Shown: piece by piece, positions 8,024-17,947 of the stretch
Layout of the letters: each line of letters starts with the position of its first letter
Position numbering within the stretch: the first letter of the stretch is position 1
NCBI GenBank assembly: GCA_004151065.3
Contig: NWUY0300001434.1
Coordinates: 2,889 to 24,916 of the forward strand
DNA from: Larix sibirica
Lineage: Eukaryota > Streptophyta > Pinopsida > Pinales > Pinaceae
Length of the DNA: 22,028 nucleotides
Direction: 5' to 3'
Notes under the pieces: model-generated
The model's database searches: none
The model's input: the letters and a program-made list of their open reading frames with translations, nothing else
What the model was told of the DNA's origin: nothing
Program-made: the position numbers and the translations under genes

Positions 8024-9622
8024 GTTGTGATGAACTAATCCAGTGGAATATCCACAGTAGTTTTATGGATTAATGAACCAGTCTACTAAGAATTCGTCAG
8101 GGATTTGAGCCTTAATCAACTAATTTCTTCTATGCCACTCACGAATGTGGTCAGAAATATGGGTGGACTTGTCCTGCCATAATGAAGTCAAAAGGACAGT
8201 CTTCTCTCGTAAATAATAGATAGTTGGAAATGACTCAAGAATATCATTGCGAAGGTGTCAAAGTTGTGAAATGATGCTCGTGGGACCTCAATACCACTTC
8301 ACGACTACACCAGTTGAGGCTCATTGAAAAAGTATGATTCTAATAGTATCATCCATCAATGAGTTCGAAGAACACCAAAGATGGAACATCATTATATGAT
8401 TAGTTAGGTCTTCCCCGTCTTTCGCTTCAAACTTGGGGATGGCTGAAGGCAATTTAGTAGGAACATGGGAGTATTAGGATTATGTGTTGATATCCTCTTC
8501 TCCATCTTTCACTTCAAACTCGGGGATGTCTTAAGGCAATTTAGTAGGAACAGGGTGCGGCTAGGGTTATGCATCATTGGATCATTCGTGAGTTTCATTA
8601 GATCTAGAAAATTCAATTTTGCAATTTTTATGAGCAAATGAATCCCAACTCTCGAGAGAATGTCCTGACACGTGGTTATTGTTCACAAAAGAGTTACCTA
8701 GAGTATAGCCACTACTAGGCATGAAAGGAAAATTCATTTGTGCACCAGGGTTTTGAGGGTAATCAATTGGGATCTGAACATATGGAGGTAATACCCCACT
8801 CATCATGCTTCCCACCAAGCGAGGGCATTCTTCCTAGAGGCATGTTGAAGCTTGGAGTGGCTCTTCTTCCCATGATGTAATAGATGTGGGTATATGTCCT
8901 CCTCTAAATGAAAAAGCATTGAAAGGGGTATAATAATTTCACACCAAGGTGTTAAAATTGGGGAAAGTATGTGGAGTATTGGAAGCTACATACGGCACTC
9001 TAGTAGATGGAATCCAAAAAGTGAAAGAATTACTACCTCAAGGGTCATAGGCATAGGTTCCAACACTACTACTAGGAAGTATGTTGGAAGGGAAGACCCA
9101 TCCATGTGACACTCTGCAAGTAGATGGGAACATTCGTGTAGTCGTGACACTTGGAATTGTAGGATTGACTCCTTAGCTAGCATCCCAAGAAGCAAGGGTA
9201 TGTGTGCCCCATGTTCCTAAAATTCCATTGGCATTGTTCATATTAAACCACTAGTGAAAAGGATTTGCATGAACAAAGTGATTTCGGTTATCAAAGTTAT
9301 GATTTTGAAGGAAAGAGGTGCTCTAAGATTTAGTGAGGGGTGGGTTAAAATTTACAATACTTGTTGGATTTGTTAGGTATTTGATCTCAATAGTACCAAG
9401 ATCATCTTGAGGAGGGGACATGACCCTTCCATGTATAGATATATGACCATCAAAATCCATTAAGTGCCCTTCTTCTGATAATTCATCAGAACCCATATTT
9501 TCATCCACTCCTTCCCTTGTGGGATTGTTCAAAGGGTCTTGGTTTTCTTCGTATGGCCCCTAAGCGAGAGAGTTAGGCTATCTAGTCTTCACCACCTAGG
9601 AGAGAAAACTCTATGTTCTCAT
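8024..9622 (-). pseudogene. Ty3/gypsy-type gag remnant B (minus strand)
   Basis: Second minus-strand Gag remnant. Its N-terminal part (8347-9622) is nearly identical to gag A, with the same stops and the same 87-bp duplication, and starts from the equivalent ATG at 9622-9620. Its core (8024-8346) is a clearly different, older-looking sequence. The core still shows STGVVVKWY (about 8310), then after frameshifts a Ser-His-Phe stretch, THISDHIREW (about 8150) and IPDEFLVDWF (about 8090), the order expected of plant Ty3/gypsy capsid sequences. The reading is continuous in homology across 8346, so the change of identity happens inside one gene. The remnant stops abruptly at the N at 8022. It is non-functional. 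Confidence 0.7.
8408..8581 (-). repeat. 87-bp in-frame tandem duplication inside gag B
   Basis: Second copy of the 29-codon duplication described at 1757-1930. It has the same spacing and the same internal differences between units. Confidence 0.8.
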
Positions 9623-10336
9623 GAGAGAGACCTCTAGTCCTTTTGGACTAGTGGAGAGGTTGGTCGGCCACATTGAATCACAAACTCGAAAATGGAAAGA
9701 CAAAGAAATCTGAATACAAACTATCACAAAATCCAAGAAGTACTCGCCTAAAAAATTACTAAGATATGGATAAGATGTAACAAAACTCTCCCAAATATCA
9801 ACCCAAGGTGGTTAAGACATAATACATAGTACTAAATCAATGAAGAGTCGATCTCAGAGCCTTCGACAAATCAACTTGGGATGATTAGGGAAGAAGGCTA
9901 TCCAAAAAAGATGAGAGAAATAGTTACAATAATAATATCCACATAACAATCACCCAAGGTGAAAGTACCCTCATGAAGACAGTCACCCTTTAAGGGATTT
10001 GAGACAGTGATTATGTGCATGTCTCAAGTACTATAATTAGCACTTCCCACTTGTAGCCACCTAGGCAAAAGATTCCTAGGAAAGGTAACTAGACCTACCA
10101 CTTCATAATCAACGACCAAGGGGAATAATCGCGAGTCAAGATTATGTGTGTGGATAGGGAATACAAGACCAAGTCCTCAACCTGAAACTCTTAAGAAAAG
10201 TAGTGTCACCCTGAGGACTTGCCACTTCGATCAAAATTCCCCATACACGTCGCAATCCCACTAAACAAGTGAAGAGGGTATCTCCACTCTATTTTCTTAG
10301 CTTGATCATAGTGCTTGACACATGTGTTATATGTGC
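9623..10336 (-). other. Leader between PBS and gag, copy 2
   Basis: Counterpart of 2972-3685, with no recognisable coding frame. It includes the CTAGTCC/GGACTAG hairpin at 9634-9651. Confidence 0.45.
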
Positions 10337-10353
10337 TTTCCCGGCAGTTGCTC
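10337..10353 (-). promoter_or_regulatory. Candidate tRNA primer-binding site, copy 2
   Basis: Identical to the site at 3686-3702: minus-strand TAACA, two A residues, then GAGCAACTGCCGGGAAA. The resemblance to a tRNA-Asp-type PBS is moderate. Confidence 0.4.
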
Positions 10354-10751
10354 TTTGTTACTAATGGATTTTACCTCCCTTTAATCATATCCTAGTTGTG
10401 TTTTTTGTGGCCTTAGAGAATTTTCTCTCCAAACCTACAACCAAGGCCTTGGAACCTAGACTACTATTGGTTTTCTATCAAAGAAAAAAAAGTCTAGTTC
10501 ATTTCAATTATTTTTCTTTTTAAAGGTTGTTGTTACTTAGGTAACTAGATGTGCAACAAATAATGTTCAAGGACATATAATGGTAGGGACCAATAAGAAA
10601 ATTGGCTAGATTTTAAATATGCACTAATTCTTCTATGAAGATAGATTTCTATCCAAATTTTAAGATCATAAAAACTCAAAAGATCACAAGTTATTTCTCC
10701 AGCGTAAGGGTAGTATCAACATAATGCCCTTTTCTACTCTATTAGGCTTCA

Positions 10752-10759
10752 TTTTATAG
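10752..10759 (-). promoter_or_regulatory. TATA-like box in candidate LTR, copy 2
   Basis: Minus-strand CTATAAAA, equivalent to 4101-4108. Confidence 0.35.
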
Positions 10760-10886
10760 ATTTTATGAAATGGTTGAGGTAGTTGGAGATAGTTCCAAGG
10801 AGGTATAGGTGTAAAACTGGCCTACAAACCACTCAATGGTACAAATTTGTGTTTTAATTTTTTTTTGCACATTCTTTTAGGCCCAC

Positions 10887-10910
10887 GCACCTTTCCCATG
10901 GGGAAGGTGC
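10887..10910. repeat. 24-bp near-perfect palindrome, copy 2
   Basis: Same sequence as 4237-4260, conserved although the T-tract and bases just to its left differ between the copies. Confidence 0.75.
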
Positions 10911-11548
10911 ATATACGCTCCTTTCCTTCTAGCAAGGTGTGTGGAGGTGGCAAAAGGTGGGTTTTTAAGTTTTTTTGAGCTACACAAGGACTGAAGGTGA
11001 TCCATATGAAGGTCATTTGTGCATGAAAAACACTGAGGTGTCAAATATTGATATAAAACAAAGTTAATTTAAAAACAGATAAAGCATTAATTATGTTAGT
11101 CATTAACATACACATCATACATTTGATCAGTTAAACAATATCAACACCATCGTGATCTAAAAAGGTGTAATATAGATAAACGATAACATCAAAATCAATA
11201 GATATGTCAAATATACATCTCAAATGAATGATACATTGCAACAATTAATATACATGTCAACTACTTCTAGGTCTAGCACTAGGTCCAGAGACATAAGTAC
11301 CTATGCCATTAAAAATGTGATTAAACACTATTACAAATCTCCAGTATTCAAATGAGTCAACAAGATCTTGTTATACAATCGATAGGTGGAGAAACTTTAA
11401 GTGTGGTAGTAGGTGGATCAATAGGCCTGGTTGTGTTAAGAGGCGCTTTTTTATAGCCCAAGTGGGTGAGATGTGTCATGTTTTTAATGCTTGTTGGCTT
11501 GAAAAAATAATTAATATAAAAACATAAACTTGATGGAAATTCAATATA

Positions 11549-11563
11549 ATATATATATATATA
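11549..11563. repeat. (AT)n microsatellite, copy 2
   Basis: Same length as the run at 4899-4913. Confidence 0.8.
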
Positions 11564-12062
11564 CTAAATTCAGCAAACATAAACTAAAAATAAAGTAATA
11601 ATAATGCTTGAATCTCACTAATGTATTTCTTTTTAATTATCTTTGTTCATGGCATTTGTAGTTAATGAATTTGTATGCCATGGAAATTGCATAGAGAGTA
11701 GTTAGTTGCATCTAGGGCCATATGTTATAGATAGTAATTAAGTTCGTCAATAGCAATATGTCATGGAGAGTAATTAGGTGCATGTATAACCATGGTTGTG
11801 ATGTTAATAAATTAAATCCAAAAAATGACCTTGATAAAATGAAAAACTTTATAAAAAATGATCACTATGATCAAATAAACTAGGATATATCCATCTTAAC
11901 TCTGGATCTTTCAAGTGCCAAGAGGGATCAAATCACTTAAGGTGCAAACATTTTTTATAGTACAAAATTATAGGAAAGGTTTTCACTTCAAGGTATTTGA
12001 TCCCTTTTAGTGCTTGCTAGATCTAGAGCTAATATGGATCTATGTTGTTAGTTGTTGTTGTA

Positions 12063-12168
12063 GGTGGATTGATGGGTGCATTAATGGGTGGATTGATGGA
12101 TGCATCAGTGTGGTGCATTGATGGGTGAATTGGTGGATGAATCAATGGGTGCATCAGTGGGTGCATCA
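12063..12168. repeat. Degenerate GGTGGATTGATG / GGTGCATCA minisatellite, copy 2
   Basis: Counterpart of 5413-5518; I see no length change between copies. Confidence 0.7.
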
Positions 12169-12778
12169 CCAAGAGCACATAGGAGCGTGGGTGGAGACAA
12201 AGGTGGAGGAGGTAGAGTAGGATCATCCTTAGACATCTCATCATTTGAAGACATAGAAGATGAAGAAGATGAATGAGTACCTCCCGTGTGTCATCATTTA
12301 TCATCTATCACCCTCTAGAGTAGGATGGGGATACTGACAATATGATGCATCAATAATGGCATACCACATGGAAGGCTCACATATATCCTTGCAAGCTCAA
12401 TAGCTTGCACAACCACTTTAGCTCAAACTAGACCCACTCCAAATCCAACCATCCATGTACACAATTGATCTGTGACTTGACAACTAAATTAGAGATCTGA
12501 TCTTTGACTCATGCCAAGACTACACTTTTGAGGTGGATCAGTGGCTTCAACTATCTCTACATCGAGGTCAACATTTGTCAAAAGGATATGAGTCTAATCA
12601 GTGATAGGATGAGGAAACATATCCATCTCCCTCTCCCAAGTCATATGTGTTGACTTGTTGCTATTGTTGCTATCCCTTATTCACATACGAATCTAATAAG
12701 GAAAATATAAATATAAATAAACAAGCTATACTAAACTTACATTTGTAATATTCATTCAATGTTCATCCATTTTACTAA

Positions 12779-14705
12779 TGTGCACCATAGTTGGTGTGCC
12801 CATATATATGAAGTGCATCGAGATCTCTGATGCACTAAAAATGTAAGAACACATTGTACTAGGTATTGATGTGAGTATATTAACACATAGCATCAATGCA
12901 TGGTGTCATTATTCCTCTTCATAGCATTGTTGAGCATCCAACATATGCTATGCCATTGGATGCACCTATTAGAGATAGAAGCATCATTCACGGTGCACTT
13001 AGTCAGCCAATGTAACATCTATAAGAGTGCTATAATTACACGATAATGCATTGCATGTAATAGAAAAACAAAATTGTGGTATGATGTTGCACCATCATGT
13101 TAAGATAAAATTATTACCTCTAGATATGTATTAACATGTAGCATCAAAAAAATGGTGCCATTATTCCTACAGAAAGCATCAAAGAGTGTTACATATATTT
13201 CACGATATTTAGTGCATCAATAATAAAGAGAAGCTTTGTCCATAGTGCTCTTAGTCATCCAAACTAGCACCAATACAGGTGCTACTATTACATGATAGTG
13301 CATTGCATGTCTTACGAAAAGAAAAAATTAGAAAGGTAGTACACCACCTAAATAGAATATCACAATGTGCTATTCTAATATGATAACACGATGGTGATGC
13401 GCTAAATCATCCACATGTGCATTTCCATCCCTTGTTGTATATACCATGGTTGTGTGGTGTGTATTAGTGGATATGGTGCAACACTCTCAATGCTCCATTA
13501 CATTTGTTGCCAAATTGGATAACAAAATAAATGCTTGCACGATTCAAATTCAAATTCATAGTGCATGTATAATGAAATGGAGCACTACTACATGATATTG
13601 TTTCTAAATGCACCAAGGTTCTATGCATGAAAAAAATAGGGTTACACGTGTGGCATTTTTTTAAGGATAAATAAAAAAATTATACAGGTGAAATTGTAAA
13701 TTCAAATATAACGATTGATTACCTAGTCTCATCTCCATTGTGGAGGTGTGGTTGCCACATAAATTTAAAAAAAAAATTGTGAGGTTTTGAAAAAATCTTA
13801 AATGAAGAAAGATTCATCATGGAAGAGAAGAGGAGTATTTGTAAAATATGATAATTATGTAGCACTAGACAATGAGGTGCACCTAGGGGATCAAGACCAT
13901 TCCATTGGTGCCTGAGTGTGTGAAGCACTAGAGGATAGTAAAAATGAAATTTTGTTTTAGTAATTGTTTTACTTTACCATGGTGTACCTTGTATCCTAGC
14001 ACACCGTTACATTTACAAGTATTGGGTAGATCAATAAGGATCTTTTTATAAATATTTTAACCCGCCTCATTATGCATCAATGCATTGCTATGTCTAATAC
14101 ACATTGTTGATTTTTTTTTATAATAATTTTTTTAGAATGGCCTTTTAATTAACCCTCGAGCGGTGCTCCTTGTATCAAGATGCACCAATGCAATCGTATG
14201 TTTATTGCACACTAGGGTGGTTGTATGTTTAGTACACATCGCATAGCAATTTGTTTAAACTAGTGATGATGCATTGTGTATCACTTTGCATCTTGTGGTT
14301 AAATCTATATGGTGCACCAACAAGCAAGTTTTTCTTTAATATGTTAGCGCTAATGCAGTGCACATGGTATTATATGTACCCATTTGTCTAGATGTTATGT
14401 ACGCAACTCCATCTAAATTTTTAAAATTTCTCATTTTTACAAAATTAAGGTTTTTTCATTTAACTCTTAAAACTATGTGCCTTGTAACACAATGCACCAA
14501 TGTGTTTTAGTTAATAATAAGCACCAGGGAAGTTATATGTCTTGTACACACCATGTGACGATTTGTTTCAATGTTTGTAGTTTACAAAATTTGAGATAGG
14601 GAAGCAATTTTTTGAATTATTGTTTGGAGTGCATATAGATATATAAATGCAATGATGCATGTGTTATGATAACACACCAATGTGTCCATTTTTTTTGGAT
14701 GCACC
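12779..14705. repeat. GTGCA/TGCAC half-site array, copy 2
   Basis: Same array as 6129-7983. In this copy one further site, GGATGCACCAAAA at about 14697-14709, lies just beyond the proposed LTR end, next to an ACACA/TGTGT inverted pair. That site outside the LTR argues mildly that the array, or a related element, once extended further right. Confidence 0.6.
12813..12835. repeat. 23-bp palindrome GTGCATC...GATGCAC, copy 2
   Basis: Identical to 6163-6185. Confidence 0.8.
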
Positions 14706-14964
14706 AAAAAGAAAACCTCCCCTCGCCCAGTGCTACTAGAAACCTCCACTAAAAACATAATAAAGAGAAGTTATTTTGATAAAAGCTCTGATAATTAGTG
14801 TTTTCCTTATAGTAGTTAACCCCTATGACTCAAGATGCAATCAACCCCTACCACATTGTGACCTTGAACACACTAACCCCCAAATACACTATATCCCTAA
14901 AGAAATTTAGACCATATTTAGCCATATTTTCCATCATTGGAATTATTAAACACACTAACCTAGT
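14675..14964. other. Spacer between the duplicated unit and the plus-strand LTR
   Basis: About 290 bp with no gene. It includes an ACACA/TGTGT inverted pair (14673-14688), a T-tract, a GATGCACCA half-site, and CCTCGCCCAGTG near 14721-14732. Several short CACACTAACC/ACACTAACCCC-like words occur toward the right. The last five bases, CTAGT (14960-14964), are the expected left target-site duplication of the LTR that starts at 14965. Confidence 0.5.
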
Positions 14965-15204
14965 TGTTGGGCCAAGTTTATTGTGGGTACCATTTTTGGC
15001 GGAGACAATTTTGGTGTGGACAAAGGAAAAGTGGAAATGGTTCGACGAAGCAGTCAACTTCGAGGAAGCGGTCGAGAAACCAGGAAAAATGGATAGGTTG
15101 ATCAAGTCAAATGGGTGGAGTCAAGTCAGTTAGTTAGATTTTGTCCACTTACATTAATGAGTCAGTTAGTGGGTAAGTGGGAGTGGGGAAATCTAAGTGC
15201 GCCC

Positions 15205-15212
15205 TATAAATA
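15205..15212 (+). promoter_or_regulatory. LTR TATA box
   Basis: TATAAATA preceded by GC-richer GCGCCC, 240 bp into the LTR. It would place transcription start and the beginning of R about 30 bp downstream, near 15235. Confidence 0.7.
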
Positions 15213-15441
15213 TGTAATCAGGGGGGAATTTTGAGGTTGTTGTTGTTATTATGTTCAGTCCATTAGAGAGAGTATGATGTCGAAGCTCTTTTGGTTTGTA
15301 ATGAAGCATTATGCTCTGTAAGTCGAAGCTATTTTGAAAAAGTTGAGTCATTGATCTGCAGGATGTGTGCGCAAGTCTTTTGTAAGTCAAGAAGAAATAT
15401 GTAAGACATAAACATGAAGTGCTTATTTTGTTGCGACTCAT

Positions 15442-15447
15442 AATAAA
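15442..15447 (+). terminator. LTR poly(A) signal
   Basis: AATAAA, about 235 bp downstream of the TATA box and upstream of a stable hairpin, is the likely signal for the end of R in the matching 3' LTR. Confidence 0.55.
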
Positions 15448-15460
15448 GACAAAGCGCTTC

Positions 15461-15489
15461 CGTGGTTTTTCCCAAGATGGGTTTCCACG
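15461..15489 (+). repeat. U5 double-stem hairpin CGTGG...CCACG
   Basis: CGTGG (15461-15465) pairs with CCACG (15485-15489), and inside it CCCA (15471-15474) pairs with TGGG (15478-15481) around AGA. The spacers are T-rich. From general knowledge, a CGTGG...TTTCCACG block after the poly(A) signal recurs in many plant LTRs, so it probably belongs to the retroviral-type U5 structure and not to this copy alone. Confidence 0.65.
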
Positions 15490-15917
15490 TTAAAATATGG
15501 TGTTCTTNGTGTGGTTTTATATGTGTTTCTTTCCTCTGATGATAATTTAGATAGATACATGCATGTGTTAATTGATAATCTTATGAACATTAAGTATAAT
15601 ATGTGCTATATGAATATGGCAACGTTATGGGTTAGGTCAAAGTGAATGGTGCGTCGAAGAGTTGAATCTGTCGATGTTATAAATCTGTTAATGTAATGAG
15701 TTGTCTAATGAATGACTAGTATGTCGAGCTTTTCCCCTTTTGTGCTGCAGAAATCTGGTTCCTATAGTTTTCATAGGTATTTTCGGGTGAGACCTCATCT
15801 GGTTAGCAGGTGTTTCCGAAAGGGATTAAAACCCCTTTCGGGACTGTATCTATGGTGGTGTTTGTTGGTGTTATGTTGATTTTTGAACCCTAGTCGAAGT
15901 AGAAGTGCGCCAACAAA

Positions 15918-15935
15918 TGGTTTCATTGTCGGGAC
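15918..15935 (+). promoter_or_regulatory. tRNA primer-binding site
   Basis: TGGTTTCATTGTCGGGAC starts two bases after the LTR end. It resembles the tRNA-Asp-type PBS of plant Ty3/gypsy elements with several substitutions, most explained by C-to-T or G-to-A decay. Confidence 0.65.
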
Positions 15936-15987
15936 TGGGATTTGTGTCGAAGGGGAATGTTGTGGCATCCAACTAAGCCAGANTTGG

Positions 15988-16783
15988 GTAGATCGACAGC
16001 TGAAGGAATTTGCTAAGGAGTAGAACAGGCATCCCTGATTGGATGATGAAGGTTGGTTAGGCAAGTATATTTTTACTAATATTCATGAGGATTTCTTTGG
16101 CAATTTTCTGGTGATATTGCATGAATGGTTAGCAAGATTGACTGAAAAAAAGGCAAATTTTCAAGGAGGTGAGCTTGAATTTGTACACCTGGGTTGATAC
16201 ACCGACTGAAAGGTGTGAACAACAAGATCTCATGCACAGTGGACTACTAGTTGGACAACATATTGGAGGGGTACATTAGTGAATTCGTTGTTAACACTAT
16301 TAATTCATATAGTGCAACAGAACGGGAGTTCTTTGAAAGACCGCGCAGTAAATACTTGAGATCCTTAAACATGTCGATCAAGAAGCTACTTTGTGAAAAA
16401 GGTGTAATGCAAATGGAACCTGACGAGTAGAGCAATTGTGTGCGGTGGGCATGGATATTGTATGGAGGATGGTCTGGATGAATATGTGGAATGAGCTAAA
16501 ATGATAAGGGGAGAAGAAAGTGAACCAGACGAAAAGTGTTGGATTCTACGAAGTGGGAGAATATTTCGGTCGAACAAGAGGAGGAGAACTGCGAAAAGAA
16601 GAGAGAGTTGCAGGCGCGACTGAAAGAAGAGACTACGAACCAGTACCACATCTCGACGAGGATTCTAGCAATGAGGAGGAAGAGTACCATCTCATTTCTG
16701 AGGAAGAAGAGAAACCTGCAAAACCATTCCAGACTCGAGGCTGCGACATACCCACGACCCTGTGTACATCTCTAGAGGCCTAG
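15988..16783 (+). pseudogene. Gag N-terminal extension (decayed)
   Basis: Coding remnants precede the capsid domain in at least four frame segments. Segment 1, from 15988, reads VDRQLKEFAKE, a TAG, then DEGWLGKYIFTNIHEDFFG and on to ELEFVHLG (TGA at 16195). Segment 2 reads TPTERCEQQDLMHSGLLVG (from 16199). Segment 3 reads EGYISEFVV through FFERPRSKYLRSLNMS to MQMEPDE (TAG at 16428). Segment 4 is a Glu/Lys-rich likely coiled coil, ENISVEQEEENCEKKRELQA (about 16557), which shifts frame into EEEEYHLISEEEEKPAK (about 16674). The original start codon is not clear, and an N at 15983 sits just before the first readable segment. The region is about 260 codons, a long N-terminal extension for Gag. Function beyond Gag assembly is unknown. 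Confidence 0.6.
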
Positions 16784-16800
16784 AGAATGGTGGGGATGAC

Positions 16801-17474
16801 ATGAAGTTACCTATTTTCAATGGGAATGGGTCAAGGATCCAGAACAACACTGGTTTTTATGCAATGCAGTATGGACTGTAAAACAAGTACAAGACGACAA
16901 CGTCAAATTGGCGCAGTTAATTACGACCTTCGGGAGTTGCGCATTAGACTGGTTTATGAAGTTTTCTGAAGTTACGGGTACTCAACCAACAAATAACTTA
17001 GCAGAATTCAAGGAGGGATTGAAAGCTAAATTCAAGAAGGCAAAGTCTGAATCACATTGTATTACTGAATTGAAGGAGATTAAGCAAGCGTTGAATGAGT
17101 CAGTTTGGGACTTCAACCAAAGGTTTAAAACCTTGATGGCTCGTACAAGCTTTCCGATGAACGACCTACAACATAAGGATTGGTTTATAGCCGCTTTACT
17201 TCCTCACATTAGAGTTCCACTCATGCAATAGGAGATTCTGACCCAGACAGAAGCTTTGGAGTTGGATATGAAGTTGGAAGCATCACCTGTCGGAGAGACT
17301 GGGGCTAGTATGGCTCAAATCCAGTCACAGTTGGCAAATTTTTCTATTCAGATTCAAGATATTAAGAAAGGTAAAGGAAGCAAGAAGATTTTTAGTTCAC
17401 TAGATGCAAGGAAGAAGGCCATTCTAAAGTACATTGTACGGAATTTCATGATTATCTTAATTCTGGCAATCTAA
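16801..17474 (+). pseudogene. Gag capsid domain (retrotrans_gag type), decayed
   Basis: Capsid part of Gag, which assembles the virus-like particle. After KLPIFNGNG (16804) and a frameshift, the reading continues AQLITTFGSCALDWFMKF, EFKEGLKAKFKKAKSE, ELKEIKQALNESVWDFNQRF and DWFIAALLPHIRVPL, matching the usual capsid order: small residue, Trp, spacer, Phe-rich helix, then the W-x-F-x-x-x-F segment. One in-frame TAG at 17229-17231 interrupts an otherwise continuous frame to 17474. After the stop come TQTEALELDMKLE and an AQIQSQLANFSIQIQDIKK helix, a probable coiled coil. Around 17425-17440 the frame is lost, probably by a deletion, before the first zinc knuckle. Confidence 0.8.
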
Positions 17475-17503
17475 GTTCGTTGAATCCCGGTACGGGTGTA
17501 TGG

Positions 17504-17887
17504 TGCAGAATTTTTCAAACTAAAGGACATCGACCGAAAGAGTGCTACTTGTTATAGAAGATGGTAAGTACTCCTCAGAACTTATGGTGTAAGTTTTGTC
17601 AGTCTGTCGGACATGATGAGAAGAATTGTCGAGCATATCAGTTGCTCACTGAGCACACTGCAGACACATTCCTTATGAAGGGAGAAGATCATGTTTAAAG
17701 AAGCAACGCACAATTCAATCAACCGTGAGGTGGATTCAGAGGCCATGGAAGAGGAGGATTTGGCCGAGGAAGAGGACATGTTATATGCTATAATTGTGGC
17801 ACTCTCGGACATTATGCTAAAGAATGTATGAATCCTACTTTGGCCTAAACGTATTGTAGGGAATTAGACCATACCATAAAAGAATGT
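17504..17887 (+). pseudogene. Array of four CCHC zinc knuckles in Gag (two intact)
   Basis: Zinc knuckles (C-x2-C-x4-H-x4-C) bind genomic RNA. Four are readable in one frame. Knuckle 1 (17504-17545) has Phe in place of the second Cys: C-RI-F-QTKG-H-RPKE-C. Knuckle 2 (17588-17629) is complete: C-KF-C-QSVG-H-DEKN-C. Knuckle 3 (17786-17827) is complete: C-YN-C-GTLG-H-YAKE-C, after a Gly/Arg-rich stretch that is also typical of RNA binding. Knuckle 4 (17846-17887) has a TAA exactly where the first Cys should be, then TY-C-RELD-H-TIKE-C. In-frame stops also occur at 17555-17557 and about 17694. Four knuckles is more than the one or two usual in Ty3/gypsy Gag, though I believe related plant elements share the layout. 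Confidence 0.8.
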
Positions 17888-17917
17888 CTGCAACTTATAG
17901 CGAAGTGGCAAGCGAAG

Positions 17918-17947
17918 CAGAATCAGAACTAGAACCAGAACCAGAAT
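17918..17947 (+). repeat. (CAGAAY)5 Gln-Asn repeat with one unit mutated
   Basis: Five tandem hexamers encode alternating Gln-Asn just after the last zinc knuckle, but the third unit reads TAGAAC instead of CAGAAC, creating a stop at 17930-17932. Because the neighbouring units fix the ancestral codon, this is direct evidence for a CAG-to-TAG change. Confidence 0.9.

Larger units (their letters stand above)
8347..14674. repeat. 6.3-kb duplicated unit, copy 2
   Basis: Near-identical partner of 1696-8023. It has the same internal order and the same dead gag stops, palindromes and microsatellite length. It ends with an intact TAACA (14670-14674) before sequence absent from copy 1. The dozens of differences from copy 1 are mostly single substitutions, with small clusters near 9787 and 11392-11400, and one 1-bp deletion near 10844. 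Confidence 0.93.
10356..14674 (-). mobile_element. Candidate 4.3-kb LTR, copy 2 (minus strand)
   Basis: This copy shows both proposed termini intact on the minus strand: TGTTA at 14674-14670 and TAACA ending at 10356, a 5-bp terminal inverted repeat of the TG...CA type. Length is about 4.32 kb. It contains the same TATA-like box, palindromes, minisatellite and half-site array as copy 1. The bases next to the 5' end, CACCA at 14675, would be the target-site duplication if this is a true LTR insertion, but the other end of the element is missing, so it cannot be tested here. Long LTRs of several kb do occur in some plant Ty3/gypsy lineages. The alternative is that the right part of the unit is a separate nested element. 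Confidence 0.45.
14965..15915 (+). repeat. 5' LTR, 951 bp
   Basis: It begins TGTTGGGCC and ends GCGCCAACA, giving a 6-bp terminal inverted repeat TGTTGG/CCAACA. The PBS follows after two bases. Inside are a TATA box (15205-15212), a poly(A) signal (15442-15447) and a U5 hairpin (15461-15489), in the order U3-R-U5 expected. An N interrupts it at 15508. The partner LTR is outside the window, so length and edges rest on the termini and PBS alone. An open frame at 14825-15133 crosses the LTR edge and is not a gene. Confidence 0.8.

Noticed and set aside
1696-14674. Two independent retrotransposon insertions as the origin of the two copies
   Set aside because: The copies share already-fixed premature stops, and neither has a visible second LTR or target-site duplication.
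14697-14735. Possible CACTA-type DNA transposon end (minus-strand CACTGGGCGAGG) next to the half-site array
   Set aside because: No matching CACTG terminus was found at the other side and no 3-bp target duplication could be shown; the LTR explanation has two matching termini and a PBS-like site. It remains a fallback explanation for the array.
14825-15133. 102-residue open frame on the plus strand, and an overlapping minus-strand frame
   Set aside because: Both cross the LTR boundary at 14965 and lie mostly in U3; neither shows a protein family pattern.
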